Of a stretch of 34,222 nucleotides of DNA, positions 25,074 through 34,212 are shown in pieces. Source of the stretch: Chthonomonas calidirosea (GTDB lineage Bacteria; Armatimonadota; Chthonomonadetes; Chthonomonadales; CAJBBX01). The stretch spans positions 1 through 34,222 of the forward strand of contig DYKI01000016.1 in assembly GCA_020722705.1 (NCBI GenBank), written 5' to 3'. Made by a program: the position numbers and the translations under genes. Each line of letters begins with the position of its first letter. Positions within the stretch are counted from its first letter, which is position 1. The notes under the pieces are model-generated. The model did not search any database. It saw only the letters and a list, made by a program, of their open reading frames with translations, and was not told the origin of the DNA.

Positions 25074-26416
25074 CGTGTCGCCGCTCGCAGATTTCTGACA
25101 CGTTTGAGCACACGGTCGAGGCGATACCCAAGCTCTCCGATGTCCTGTGCCCCGACGCTGAGGCTCGGCCGAAGCCGCACCGAGTCGTGCCCTGCGCCGA
25201 GGAGAAGCAGGTTCTCTTCGTTGAGTGCGGCATCAAGGAGCACCGGCTTCTCGGAAGGATCACGCAAGGAGAAGCCCTGGTACAACCCCAGGCCGCGAAC
25301 GTTGCAGATAACGTCGGAGTGTTCGGCGGCCAGTGTGCGGAGAACTGCAACGAGACCGCGGGCCTTCTCGGGAACCGCTTCAAGCAGCCGCTCCCGTTCA
25401 ACGATCGCCATCTCCTGAACGAACCGGACCATATCGGCGAGAGTGCCGCCCCACGTTGAGTCGAGGACCCCGCGATCGTCCATGGGATAGAGCATATAGA
25501 CCACACCGCAAGCGAGTTTCTTGGCGGCGGCGATCGCTTGCGGAGGGTGAGGCAGATCAAACTGATCGGATGCGAAGAAGCTGCCCGTTTGTCCGCCGGC
25601 CGTTTGAACCTCATCGAACCCGAGAAACGTCCCGTACTGCTTCGCCAGGCGACTGAGACCACGATAGAACTCCGGCTGCGCCACTCTTTGGCCGCCGGCC
25701 CCCTGCAGCGGCTCCACGACGATGCCGCACACGCCGTCCGGGTTCTGCCTGAGGGCATCCTCTACCAGGGCCAGGGCGATGGACGTACGCTCCGCGTTCT
25801 CGCTGTCGGGCGCATCCGCGTCGAGCGCAGGAAAGGGTATCTGGATGTTGCCCTCGTCGAACCCTCGGAAGCCGCTTGTCACAACCGACGCATGCCTGAG
25901 CTCCGTGACATTGAGGGCGAAGACTGTGCGCCCATGGAAGGCCTGATCGAAGTAGATGAACCGCCTGCGAACAGCGTCCCGGCGACTCCGAGGGAACTTC
26001 TGCAGATGCAGGTTGATCAGGTACTTCATCATGTTCTCGACGGCTTCTGCGCCGGAGTTCACAGCGTAGACCTCGAGGCGGTCATTGCGCATACTCACGG
26101 GAGCAAGCCGATAGAGCAGCCGGTAGTACTCCAAGCACTCCGGAGTAAGGAAGTCGGGGTTGGCCACTTTGTTGTTGGCCGCACGGACCAGCCTGGCTAC
26201 GTATTCAGGCTCCTGCAGTCCCGGGTGGTTGTGACCGATCAGCTTGGATCCATAGTATCCGGCCCAGTCGAAGAGCATCCGGCCGTCGAGCGTCGCCAGC
26301 CACATACCTGAGCTGTGCTTAAGGTCCACCACGAACGGGTACGGCTCGGTCAGAACATAGCGCCTGAGCTCTGCGATCATCTCTCCGCCCGTTTGTGTCG
26401 GTCCAGGGTGTGCCAT
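25070..26416 (-). CDS. lat: L-lysine 6-aminotransferase family protein
   Basis: This class III PLP aminotransferase probably moves the epsilon-amino group of lysine to 2-oxoglutarate, giving alpha-aminoadipate semialdehyde. The 448 residues match the lysine-epsilon-aminotransferase group closely: LFDWAGYYGSKLIGHNHPGL near 48-67, NSGAEAVENMMK near 120-131, the cofactor-contacting aspartate D268 in GFDEVQTAGGQTG, and the Schiff-base lysine in AAAKKLACG (K299/K300). The order lat-xseA-xseB with a 4-base overlap implies a shared transcript. No aminoadipate semialdehyde dehydrogenase is adjacent. A related ornithine- or aminobutyrate-type activity is less likely given the motif match. Confidence 0.88.
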   Translation of the reverse strand: MAHPGPTQTGGEMIAELRRYVLTEPYPFVVDLKHSSGMWLATLDGRMLFDWAGYYGSKLIGHNHPGLQEPEYVARLVRAANNKVANPDFLTPECLEYYRLLYRLAPVSMRNDRLEVYAVNSGAEAVENMMKYLINLHLQKFPRSRRDAVRRRFIYFDQAFHGRTVFALNVTELRHASVVTSGFRGFDEGNIQIPFPALDADAPDSENAERTSIALALVEDALRQNPDGVCGIVVEPLQGAGGQRVAQPEFYRGLSRLAKQYGTFLGFDEVQTAGGQTGSFFASDQFDLPHPPQAIAAAKKLACGVVYMLYPMDDRGVLDSTWGGTLADMVRFVQEMAIVERERLLEAVPEKARGLVAVLRTLAAEHSDVICNVRGLGLYQGFSLRDPSEKPVLLDAALNEENLLLLGAGHDSVRLRPSLSVGAQDIGELGYRLDRVLKRVRNLRAATR

Positions 26417-26475
26417 GTGTCTAGATTACCCTCTTGGCGCGGTCATCGTCGGACAAAGTGCGGTTCCGCCACGGC

Positions 26476-26481
26476 TATAAT
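26476..26481 (+). promoter_or_regulatory. -10 box of pcrA, predicting a leaderless mRNA
   Basis: A perfect TATAAT ends 5 bases before the pcrA ATG. No good -35 hexamer is seen at the normal distance; GGACAA at 26451-26456 (19-base spacing) is the nearest weak match. No ribosome binding site precedes the ATG, which fits a transcript beginning at the start codon. Confidence 0.55.
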
Positions 26482-26486
26482 GAACC

Positions 26487-28709
26487 ATGCACGGCAACCA
26501 TCTCGATCATCCCCTTCTCACCGGTCTTAACGACGCCCAACGAGAGGCGGTTCTGCACCCAAGCGGTCCGCTCCTGGTCTTTGCGGGCGCAGGCTCGGGG
26601 AAGACCCGCGTACTCACTCACCGTATCGCGTACCTCATCTCCGAGCGTGGCGTGCCGGCTCACCGCCTCTTCGCTGCAACGTTCACAAACAAGGCAGCCA
26701 CCGAGATGCGCGAGCGAACCGAGCGGCTGATAGGGCGGTCTTGCCGGGGCATGTGGATCGGTACCTTTCACTCGTGTTGTGCCCGCATGCTGCGGGAATG
26801 CGGGGATGATGCCAGTGTGCCCCCGAACTTCGTCGTTTTCGACGACGGCGACCAGATGTCGGTTGTGCGGCAGTGCATGCAGAAACTGAACGTTGACGAG
26901 GAGCGGTTTGCTCCGCGTGCGGTACTGGCCGCGATCAGCCGCGCCAAGGAGAAGCTCATAGGGCCAAACGCCTACGCAGAGGCGCATTCAGGCTACTTCG
27001 AGGACGTGTGTTCTCGCGTATACTCGGCCTACGACGAGCATCTTCGATCCGCAGGCGGGCTCGACTTCGACGATCTGCTCATGTGCACCGTTGTGATGCT
27101 GCGCAATCGGCCTGACATCCTCGATACCTACCGGACACGGTTCGAGCATGTTCTCGTTGACGAGTACCAGGACATCAACCTTGCGCAGTTCGAGCTGGTC
27201 CGGCTCCTGGCATCCGGCACACGCAACGTGTGCGTCGTAGGTGACGACGACCAGTCCATCTACGCATTCCGTGGCGCCCAGGTTGATCTGATCTTGCGGT
27301 TCGAGCGCGACTATCCCGACGCCCGTGTGATCAAACTGGAGCAGAACTACCGCTCAACACCGCAGATTCTCGAAGCCGCCCATCGTGTCGTGTCCCGCAA
27401 TGTCACCCGCAAGCCCAAGAAGCTCTGGACCAGCGCCAAGTCAGGGATGCCCATCGAGGTGTATGAGGCCGCGAACGAACAGGAAGAGGCTGTTCTGATC
27501 GCGCGCCGCCTTGAAACCATCGTTAGGGCCGGCGGCGATCTTTCGGACGTTGCAGTCCTGTACCGCACCAATGCTCAGTCGCGCGCCATTGAGGAGGTGT
27601 TCACCAACTACCGCATTCCCTACCGCCTCGTCGGCGCACGGCCGTTCTACGAGCGAAAGGAAGTCAAGGACATCGTTGCCTACCTTCGCCTCGCCTATAA
27701 CCCCCGCGATGCCGTCAGTCTGAGGCGCGTCATCAACGTTCCCGCGCGCGGGATCGGCGCCACGACTCTTGCTGCCCTCGATCAACGCAGCGCGGAGACC
27801 GGAACCAACCTGTGGGACGTCATCAACGAGCCCCGAAGCATGGCAGGCATTGCAGCGCGCTCGGCCATCGCCGTTCGCGCATTCGCCCGCTTTGTTTCCG
27901 AGATCGCTGACCTTGCTCAGCGGTTGACTGTATCCCAACTGACGCGAACCATCATCGAGCGTACGGGATACAATCGCTACGTCGAGTCCAGATCGGCAAC
28001 CGATCAGCGAGACCGGCAGGAGAACGTGACTGAGCTCTTGACTGTAACCGAGCGATTCGACGAGTTGGACGACGACGACCGCTCTCTAGCTCGATTCCTG
28101 GAGCAGGTGGCCCTCGTTTCTGACCTTGACGACCCGGATTCGGGGCGCCCTGTGGTCTCACTGATGACATTGCATGCCAGTAAGGGGCTCGAGTTCGATA
28201 CCGTCTTCCTTACGGGGATGGAACAGGGCATCTTTCCGCACTCTCGTTCGCTCGACAACGAACGAGAGATGGAGGAAGAGCGGCGCCTCTGTTACGTAGG
28301 CATTACGCGCGCAAAGTCCAGGCTCGTGCTCACGTATGCCTATCGGAGAACGCTGTTTGGCCTCTCATCGAACAATGCGCCATCGCGGTTTCTCTATGAA
28401 ATGGGTGCCCTGACATCGTCGCCGACACGCCGAGGCACCGAACGAACGGACACCATCAAGCCCCTTCTGTGGCCACCTGCAGGACCGACCGGTGAGCCGC
28501 AACGCTCTTCATCGCCACCGCCACAGCATGATGCTGGGCTGAAGCCAGGCGATAAGGTCCGGCACGACACCTTCGGTGTCGGCATCGTGCTCAGTGTCAA
28601 AGGGGTATCGGACGATGCCGAAGTCGCGGCGGCATTCCCAAACCGGGGCACCGTGCGCGTCCTGCGGTCATACCTCAAACCGGTTCGACCATCGCGGCCT
28701 TCCCAATAG
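26487..28709 (+). CDS. pcrA: UvrD/PcrA-type ATP-dependent DNA helicase
   Basis: This superfamily 1A helicase moves 3' to 5' on DNA and acts in nucleotide excision repair, replication restart and clearing of RNA polymerase. The 740 residues contain the standard motifs in order: LNDAQREAV (Q motif), GAGSGKT (34-40), the VDEYQDIN box, GDDDQSIYAFRGA, QNYRSTPQIL, MTLHASKGLEF and VGITRAKSRL. The last 55 residues form the Tudor-like domain (GDKVRHDTFGVGIV), which in PcrA/UvrD contacts RNA polymerase. The ATG lies immediately after a TATAAT box. It is divergent from lat. mnmE follows after 62 bases. Confidence 0.96.
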   Translation: MHGNHLDHPLLTGLNDAQREAVLHPSGPLLVFAGAGSGKTRVLTHRIAYLISERGVPAHRLFAATFTNKAATEMRERTERLIGRSCRGMWIGTFHSCCARMLRECGDDASVPPNFVVFDDGDQMSVVRQCMQKLNVDEERFAPRAVLAAISRAKEKLIGPNAYAEAHSGYFEDVCSRVYSAYDEHLRSAGGLDFDDLLMCTVVMLRNRPDILDTYRTRFEHVLVDEYQDINLAQFELVRLLASGTRNVCVVGDDDQSIYAFRGAQVDLILRFERDYPDARVIKLEQNYRSTPQILEAAHRVVSRNVTRKPKKLWTSAKSGMPIEVYEAANEQEEAVLIARRLETIVRAGGDLSDVAVLYRTNAQSRAIEEVFTNYRIPYRLVGARPFYERKEVKDIVAYLRLAYNPRDAVSLRRVINVPARGIGATTLAALDQRSAETGTNLWDVINEPRSMAGIAARSAIAVRAFARFVSEIADLAQRLTVSQLTRTIIERTGYNRYVESRSATDQRDRQENVTELLTVTERFDELDDDDRSLARFLEQVALVSDLDDPDSGRPVVSLMTLHASKGLEFDTVFLTGMEQGIFPHSRSLDNEREMEEERRLCYVGITRAKSRLVLTYAYRRTLFGLSSNNAPSRFLYEMGALTSSPTRRGTERTDTIKPLLWPPAGPTGEPQRSSSPPPQHDAGLKPGDKVRHDTFGVGIVLSVKGVSDDAEVAAAFPNRGTVRVLRSYLKPVRPSRPSQ

Positions 28710-28771
28710 GAACTGCGGGCGTCATGTCACCTGCCTGCATCTGACCCCTCTGGCGCTCCTACGACGAGACG

Positions 28772-30160
28772 ATGTTCACATCTGAGACCATTGCAGCGAT
28801 CGCCACCGCGCCCGGACCGGGTGCGATCGGTGTTGTCCGCGTCTCGGGTCCTACGGCTCTAGACATAGCCCGATCGGTTTTCCGCCGCAGGAACTTCGAT
28901 CCGGCTCACGCGAGCTCACACCGTGCCGTGTACGGTATCGCGCAGGATCCGATCTCCGGCGAGCGCCTCGACGACTGTGTCCTGTTGATCTTCAGAGCTC
29001 CTAACTCCTACACAGGGGAAGACTCCGTCGAGCTTCTGTGTCATGGTGGACCGTACCTTCTGCGGCGCGTTCTCGCCGCCTGTCTGGATGCGGGCGCCCG
29101 TACGGCGGAGCCGGGCGAGTTCACCTATCGGGCGTTTCGGAATGGCAGGCTCGATCTGGCACAAGCCGAGGCCGTTGCCGACCTGATCGCGGCGCGATCG
29201 GATCACGCGCTCCGAGCAGCCAACCGCCTCATGGCCGGAGGCCTTTCCGAACAGATCATGCCGCTCCGCGACGACCTGCACAACGCCTGGGCGACACTGG
29301 AGGCCTCAATCGAGAGCGACGACGAGAACATCGAAGTTGACACGCAGACGGTTCTGCGCGACCTACAGCAACTGGCGTTCCGGATCGAAGCCATGCTCTC
29401 ACAAGCCTCCGCCGGACGCTCGATACGCTCCGGCTTCACCATAGCGATCTGCGGTCGGCCCAACGTTGGCAAATCCACGCTTTTCAACGCTCTTCTGCGG
29501 AGACGACGGGCTCTGGTCGCCGATACACCCGGCACAACGCGCGACACGATTGATGAGACCACCGAGATCGGCGGCATAGCCGTCACGCTGGTGGACACCG
29601 CCGGCCTGCGCACGCCTCGGAGCCGCGTGGAGCGCGACGGCGTTCAGATGGCCAGGGACGCCGCTGATACCTCCGACGGAGTGCTCATGGTAGCCGACAT
29701 CCGTCGCAAGCCAACCGAAGCCGAGTTCACCTTCGCCCATCAGCTCGGCGGGAGATGCATCGCCTGGATCCTCAACAAGGCGGACGCGGCCTCCCCTTCA
29801 ATGATTGAGCGTAGCCTCGCACGAGTTCGTGCGTCGCACCCGAATGCGCCGACGATCGTTGCCTCTGCGGCAAGCGGACTCGGTCTTGACCGGATCGAAG
29901 ACGCAGTCGCTCACCACGCAATCGGCCCCAATGTAAACCCTGATGCGGTCGTTGTCACCCATGAAAGACATGTGCGCGCGCTTTCCGATGCCCTGCGCCA
30001 CATGAGAGATGCCATCCGCGCGATCCGGAGCGGCGAGCCGCTGGACGCCACGGCACAGGATCTTCGCGAGGCAGGCGACGCCCTGGCCTCGATCATCGGG
30101 CTGACCCTTCAGGAGGACGTCATTGTGCGGCTCTTCAGTCGTTTCTGCATGGGCAAGTAG
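28772..30160 (+). CDS. mnmE: tRNA modification GTPase MnmE (TrmE)
   Basis: MnmE works with MnmG to place the carboxymethylaminomethyl group on U34 of tRNAs that read two-codon boxes. The 462 residues begin with the folate-binding N-terminal domain (ETIAAIATAPGPGAIGVVRVSG), continue with helices, and carry an inserted G domain: GRPNVGKS (G1), TPGTTRDT (G2), DTAGL (G3) and NKAD (G4). The protein ends with FCMGK, whose cysteine C459 is the conserved C-terminal motif. No MnmG gene is in the window. It probably shares the pcrA transcript. A palindromic repeat of a second type begins 10 bases after its stop. Confidence 0.96.
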   Translation: MFTSETIAAIATAPGPGAIGVVRVSGPTALDIARSVFRRRNFDPAHASSHRAVYGIAQDPISGERLDDCVLLIFRAPNSYTGEDSVELLCHGGPYLLRRVLAACLDAGARTAEPGEFTYRAFRNGRLDLAQAEAVADLIAARSDHALRAANRLMAGGLSEQIMPLRDDLHNAWATLEASIESDDENIEVDTQTVLRDLQQLAFRIEAMLSQASAGRSIRSGFTIAICGRPNVGKSTLFNALLRRRRALVADTPGTTRDTIDETTEIGGIAVTLVDTAGLRTPRSRVERDGVQMARDAADTSDGVLMVADIRRKPTEAEFTFAHQLGGRCIAWILNKADAASPSMIERSLARVRASHPNAPTIVASAASGLGLDRIEDAVAHHAIGPNVNPDAVVVTHERHVRALSDALRHMRDAIRAIRSGEPLDATAQDLREAGDALASIIGLTLQEDVIVRLFSRFCMGK

Positions 30161-30170
30161 CCCATCTCCC

Positions 30171-30222
30171 CGGGATGGCGAGGCTCCGGGAGGGCGAGGC
30201 TCCCGCCGAGCCGCCGCCGTCC
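30171..30222. repeat. Palindromic element of a second, related type (mosaic)
   Basis: A 17-base unit (30171-30187) is followed directly by a near-identical unit (from 30188) that continues into a GC-rich inverted repeat, GGCTC (30198-30202) with GAGCC (30208-30212). The last bases, 30213-30222, equal the right arm of the main palindrome family (CCGCCGTCCG). Both families share the format GGAGGG, six bases, TCCC, so this looks like a recombinant of two related elements. It fills the mnmE-ftsY gap and touches the putative -10 box of ftsY. Confidence 0.6.
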
Positions 30223-30225
30223 GAG

Positions 30226-30231
30226 TATACT
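30226..30231 (+). promoter_or_regulatory. Possible -10 box of ftsY
   Basis: TATACT, the same hexamer used before tRNA-Ala and tRNA-Val, lies 53 bases before the ftsY ATG. No -35 match is visible because that position falls in the palindromic element, so this is tentative. Confidence 0.35.
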
Positions 30232-30283
30232 TTACTGCCACATGCACACGCTGTGAGCAACTCCATGGGCGATTGGATTGAAT

Positions 30284-31177
30284 ATGCGGTTCGGTTTCGT
30301 TAAGAGCATCTTGCAGCGGGTGGACACGCTGGTCACCGGGCGCGGCAAGATTGACGAGGCTTTGTTTGACAGTCTTGAAGACGCGTTGATCCAGGCCGAC
30401 GTCAATGTTCGCACCGTGCTGGACATCCTCAATGACGTGCGCGACAGCGTACGCGAGAAACGTTTAGCCGAGGCGAGTGAGATCACTGCCGAGCTGCGCA
30501 CCCGCCTCCGGGCCGCACTCGAGGTATCCGGCCTGCGGGGAAGCTCGCTGGTGGAGCCGCCCCAGCGCCCGGGGTTGTTCATCTTCGTCGGCGTGAACGG
30601 CACGGGCAAGACGACCACCATCGCCAAAGTGGCAGAGCGTCTCCGCAAGCAGGGCAACAAGATCATTCTTGCTGCCGCCGACACCTTCCGAGCCGCCGCC
30701 ATCGAGCAGTTGGAGACCTGGGCAAGCCGGACGGGCTCCGACGTTGTGAAGCACAGGCCAGGGGCTGATCCGTCGGCCGTTGTCTTCGACGCCATCAAGG
30801 CCGCCCAGGCACGGCATGCCGACTACGTCCTCGCCGACACCGCCGGACGCCTCCAGAACAAGGCGCACCTGATGGAGGAACTCCGCAAGGTCATGCGTGT
30901 GGCCGAACGAGGCTTGGGCCGCCATCCGGATGAGGTCCTGCTCGTGCTCGACGCAACCACAGGTCAGAACGGCATCAGTCAGGCCCGCGTGTTCACCGAG
31001 GTGTGCAACGTCTCCGGCATCGTCCTGGCGAAGCTCGACGGCACCGCACGAGGCGGTATCATTGTGACCATCGCTCAGGAGCTTGGCCTCCCGATCAAGC
31101 TCGTGGGCAGCGGCGAACGTCTGGACGATCTCGAGGACTTCGATCCGAAGAGCTTCGTTGACGCGCTCCTGGCCTGA
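30284..31177 (+). CDS. ftsY: Signal recognition particle receptor FtsY
   Basis: FtsY is the SRP receptor GTPase that docks ribosome-nascent-chain complexes at the membrane. With the ATG at 30284 (an in-frame TTG lies two codons earlier) the protein has 297 residues: the N domain helices (about 5-85) and the G domain with G1 GVNGTGKT (103-110), the insertion-box region [23 protein letters not shown], and the closing [10 protein letters not shown]. It has no acidic A domain, as in Gram-positive FtsY proteins. The N-terminal stretch [13 protein letters not shown] is amphipathic and could touch the membrane. It converges on ridA across 43 bases. Confidence 0.96.
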   Translation: MRFGFVKSILQRVDTLVTGRGKIDEALFDSLEDALIQADVNVRTVLDILNDVRDSVREKRLAEASEITAELRTRLRAALEVSGLRGSSLVEPPQRPGLFIFVGVNGTGKTTTIAKVAERLRKQGNKIILAAADTFRAAAIEQLETWASRTGSDVVKHRPGADPSAVVFDAIKAAQARHADYVLADTAGRLQNKAHLMEELRKVMRVAERGLGRHPDEVLLVLDATTGQNGISQARVFTEVCNVSGIVLAKLDGTARGGIIVTIAQELGLPIKLVGSGERLDDLEDFDPKSFVDALLA

Positions 31178-31220
31178 CAGGCACTCGCGGGACGGCTGGT
31201 CCTCGGCTGGCGGAGCGTAT

Positions 31221-31607
31221 CTAGCCGCCGACCACGGCAATGGCCTCCATCTCGACATCAACGCCAAGGGGCAGCGCGGCGACCGCAACACAGCTTCGCG
31301 CCGGCTTGACGTTGCCCCAGTATTCGCCGTAGACCGCGTTCAAACGCCCGAAGCATCCCATGTCGGTCAGGAACACGGTGACCCTGACAACGTCGTCGAG
31401 TGATGCTCCCGCCGCTTGCAGCACAGCCTCGACATTGGCGATGCACTGACGCACACGATCCTCGAAATCCCCGACAACGATGTCTCTCGTCGAAGGATCC
31501 AGGGGGACTTGACCGGAGACGAACAGCAGTTCGCCGGCCTTGATCCCCGGTGTGTATGGGGCATTGGCAACGGGCGATCCGGTCCAGACAGCTTCTTTTG
31601 CGGCCAT
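31221..31607 (-). CDS. ridA: RidA family enamine/imine deaminase
   Basis: RidA hydrolyses reactive 2-aminoacrylate and other enamine/imine intermediates released by PLP enzymes. The 128-residue protein has the family core: PYTPGIKAGELLFVSGQVP, then DVVRVTVFLTDM and YGEYW. The active-site arginine is R104 (ARSCVAVAALP), followed by the conserved VEMEAIAV. AGGAG lies 5 bases before the ATG and overlaps the end of the large secreted gene, whose stop is 9 bases away, so the two are co-transcribed. The arginine supports deaminase activity rather than one of the non-deaminating subgroups. Confidence 0.94.
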   Translation of the reverse strand: MAAKEAVWTGSPVANAPYTPGIKAGELLFVSGQVPLDPSTRDIVVGDFEDRVRQCIANVEAVLQAAGASLDDVVRVTVFLTDMGCFGRLNAVYGEYWGNVKPARSCVAVAALPLGVDVEMEAIAVVGG

Positions 31608-31616
31608 GGTTTCTCC

Positions 31617-34184
31617 TTATCTCCTGGGAACCGCCTCCGCAGTCCCCCTCTTTACAATGCGGTAGGCGGCGACGCTAACCGCGTGAAGCGATAGTTTCGC
31701 CTCGAAACGTCGGCCCGCCGGCGTAGCCGTGACTTCGCTGCCGTCGGCCATGTCTTTGAGCACGAGCGACTTTGCGCCGCCACCGAAAACGCCCGCGTCG
31801 AGCTTGAGTGTGAACGTCGGGACCTTGCTGCTTTCGTTCATCACCGTGATATGGTCTGATCCATACCGTTCCAGCAGAATCTCCGCATTGTCGGTCCAGG
31901 CGGAGGTAATCGGCTCCCAGCCGGCTCTAGACAGCTCCGCAATGATCGGGATGTACTTGCGAAAGAGCGCACGATCCCTGTTGTACCACTGAGGCTGAGT
32001 CCAGTAGTTCTTCGTGGCAGCATCCACGCTGAACATGCTCGGAAACACGCCATAGAACATGCAGCGTCGGAAGTACTGTTCTACACGATCCGATCCGAAT
32101 CGGTCGAAATCGGTGTTCTGCAGCAGAAGATACGGCTTGCGATACGACAGCGTTCGCCGAAGGCAGAACGCTGCATCCGTGTCTGGCCGCCACACGCCTC
32201 CGGGCATCCAGTTCACCTCGCTGCCCATGACATCGAGCAGCGGGGCGAACGTGTGAAACCGCCAGGGCGTATAGTTCGCCATGAGCAGCCGCCCGCGCCG
32301 CACCAGGTCATCACGCATATGCTTGGCCAGTTCGTAGACTGAGAACCAGGTCGGCACGACAGGTCTGAGCGTATCGGTGGCAAACGTCACCGGAACCGAC
32401 GAGTGCCGGAGGCTGTCGCGCCGATAGTCCAGGACGTCTGCCCACCCTTCGATCGAGTCGAGGTATTCGCCGTCGAGCCCGGCCGGAGCAGGCATGGAGT
32501 AACGTCGGTCCGCGTCGCCGCGTGTGTAGCTCAGGGAAGCCTTGGTCTTCTCGCCGGCCGGACTCGGCAACTCGGGGTTCGGATTGAGCACCCATACCGC
32601 ACCGTTTGTCCAAGGCGCGTTTTGGAACTCGACGTTGAACGCACCCGTGACGTCGTGCGAGCCCGAGTTCATGACCGCTTGCGCCAGACTGCGCAGATGC
32701 TCATTGCTGCTGCTAAGGTGTCGTTTGACCTCGGCCAACGCGGTGGAGTAGTCCCGCGGCAGCGATGGGTCCATTGGCATCCACCAGGTCATGGGCTCGG
32801 TATAGTGGAAGCTCAGGATACCCAGCCGGTCGTCGTCGACTACCGAGTTGTCGCCCTCGTGGTACGCCACGCCGAAGTCCGCCACGTTGTCAACCGACGA
32901 TGGATCGGCAAACGGTATCCAGATACCGTCAAGCAACGCCCTCCTGCGGTAGGCGTCAGGAAACATGGCGTAGTACCTTGACGCTGCCGATCGAAACCCC
33001 CAGTTCTGGTCGGTACTGAAACTGACGACCTGCAGGCCGGCCGAGCCGCGGCCCTTATGCGTGTTGCGGACGCGGTCCGGGATAAGCGCAACATCGAATG
33101 CGGCGTACAGGAGCCTTGTGGCCGCGTGATACCCTAGCCTCGCCACTCGCGGACCGTCCGACGGAACGAGGCCAACGGCTCGGCCAAGGCCCTTGCCCGT
33201 CACACAGGCGAATGGATAAAGTGAAATGGACCCGTTGGCGCCGACCCCAACCCGAGTGAGATCCGCATACTCTCGCGCCCCAGAGCACGGGGTGCTCCTC
33301 CTGATGTCGTGCCACCAGCGAACGGGACGGTCGGGAATCCGCTCTGCGTAGTAGACAGTCAAACATCTGTCTTGACCGGTAACGTCCTCCATCCAAAGCG
33401 ATCGTCTCCCGGCTGCGCTGGGCGCTGTACGAACACTCAGACCCATGATTCGGGCAGCGGCCGCGTTAGTTCCCCTCTCATCTGCCACGAACCGCATGGG
33501 CGAACCTGCCTGAATGTCCTTCGCAAACCAGCCCCATCGCCGACCCGCAGGCAGCACGGGCGCTCCCTGTTCTTGCCCGTCGAAGGTCTCCCCAGGTCTG
33601 AGCTCACGAACCGCGAAGTCGTCGAACCACACAGTGCCGACATGATGCCGAAACAGGGCGTACACATGGAGGCGTCTCACAGGCTTGGACGGGAGTATCA
33701 GGACTCGCTGTTTCTCCCACCCGTGCGTGCCAACCGAGAATGGGGCAGTCTGGCCCCATAGCGGAGTACCGTCCGTGTGCTCGAGGTCAACGTACACCGA
33801 GTAGTCGTTGTTGCGGAAGCCGCCGACACCGAGGGCTTTGCTCCATCCCTCCACCACGATGGGCTGCGCCCCACGCTGGTTTAGTGCAATCGTCGCATGT
33901 GCACCGCGCCGATCCTCATTGCGGGTATTGGCACATCGGATCGAACCCCGCCCGGTATGCGATGTATCGCTATCAGGGGTGTAGCCCATCTCGAAGGGCA
34001 TCCAACCGGTGCACGTGCCCGATGCCGACTGCTCGAATCCGCCGTTCGCGAGCAGCCCTCGATCGTTGCGCGGCGACCAGGACACGGTGCTCGTGCGTTG
34101 CGCCGCCTTAATGGACACCATGGCACAAACGAGGCAGAGACAAAGGCTCGCCATTCGGATGAATCGAAGAGACGCCGGCCTCAT
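31617..34184 (-). CDS. Large secreted glycosidase-like protein with N-terminal CBM-like domain
   Basis: No family is recognised with confidence. The ATG at 34184 is chosen because GGAGGG lies 5 bases upstream; it gives 855 residues with a signal peptide (about 1-29). Residues about 40-195 look like a carbohydrate-binding jelly roll: LLANGGFEQ, GWMPFEMG, SHTGRGSIR and VWFDDFAVREL are typical of CBM4/9/16-like modules. A long middle region follows. Residues about 565-780 show (beta/alpha)-barrel-like strands rich in acidic and aromatic residues (DGEYLDSIEGW at 571-581, MGSEVNW at 653-659). The C-terminal 70 residues are a beta-sandwich. Polysaccharide binding or cleavage outside the cell is the best guess; the catalytic residues are not known. 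Confidence 0.8.
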   Translation of the reverse strand: MRPASLRFIRMASLCLCLVCAMVSIKAAQRTSTVSWSPRNDRGLLANGGFEQSASGTCTGWMPFEMGYTPDSDTSHTGRGSIRCANTRNEDRRGAHATIALNQRGAQPIVVEGWSKALGVGGFRNNDYSVYVDLEHTDGTPLWGQTAPFSVGTHGWEKQRVLILPSKPVRRLHVYALFRHHVGTVWFDDFAVRELRPGETFDGQEQGAPVLPAGRRWGWFAKDIQAGSPMRFVADERGTNAAAARIMGLSVRTAPSAAGRRSLWMEDVTGQDRCLTVYYAERIPDRPVRWWHDIRRSTPCSGAREYADLTRVGVGANGSISLYPFACVTGKGLGRAVGLVPSDGPRVARLGYHAATRLLYAAFDVALIPDRVRNTHKGRGSAGLQVVSFSTDQNWGFRSAASRYYAMFPDAYRRRALLDGIWIPFADPSSVDNVADFGVAYHEGDNSVVDDDRLGILSFHYTEPMTWWMPMDPSLPRDYSTALAEVKRHLSSSNEHLRSLAQAVMNSGSHDVTGAFNVEFQNAPWTNGAVWVLNPNPELPSPAGEKTKASLSYTRGDADRRYSMPAPAGLDGEYLDSIEGWADVLDYRRDSLRHSSVPVTFATDTLRPVVPTWFSVYELAKHMRDDLVRRGRLLMANYTPWRFHTFAPLLDVMGSEVNWMPGGVWRPDTDAAFCLRRTLSYRKPYLLLQNTDFDRFGSDRVEQYFRRCMFYGVFPSMFSVDAATKNYWTQPQWYNRDRALFRKYIPIIAELSRAGWEPITSAWTDNAEILLERYGSDHITVMNESSKVPTFTLKLDAGVFGGGAKSLVLKDMADGSEVTATPAGRRFEAKLSLHAVSVAAYRIVKRGTAEAVPRR

Positions 34185-34212
34185 GAGAGAGCCCTCCATG
34201 CACGTTGGGCGA

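Noticed and set aside
30242-30256. An upstream start for ftsY or a small leader peptide
   Set aside because: ATG 30242 is in frame with ftsY but meets TGA after four codons. A four-residue leader peptide has no other support.
31188-31213. A further degenerate palindrome between ftsY and ridA
   Set aside because: GGGACGGC and TCCTCG match the family in order, and the site is between convergent genes, but the right arm does not pair, so similarity may be chance.
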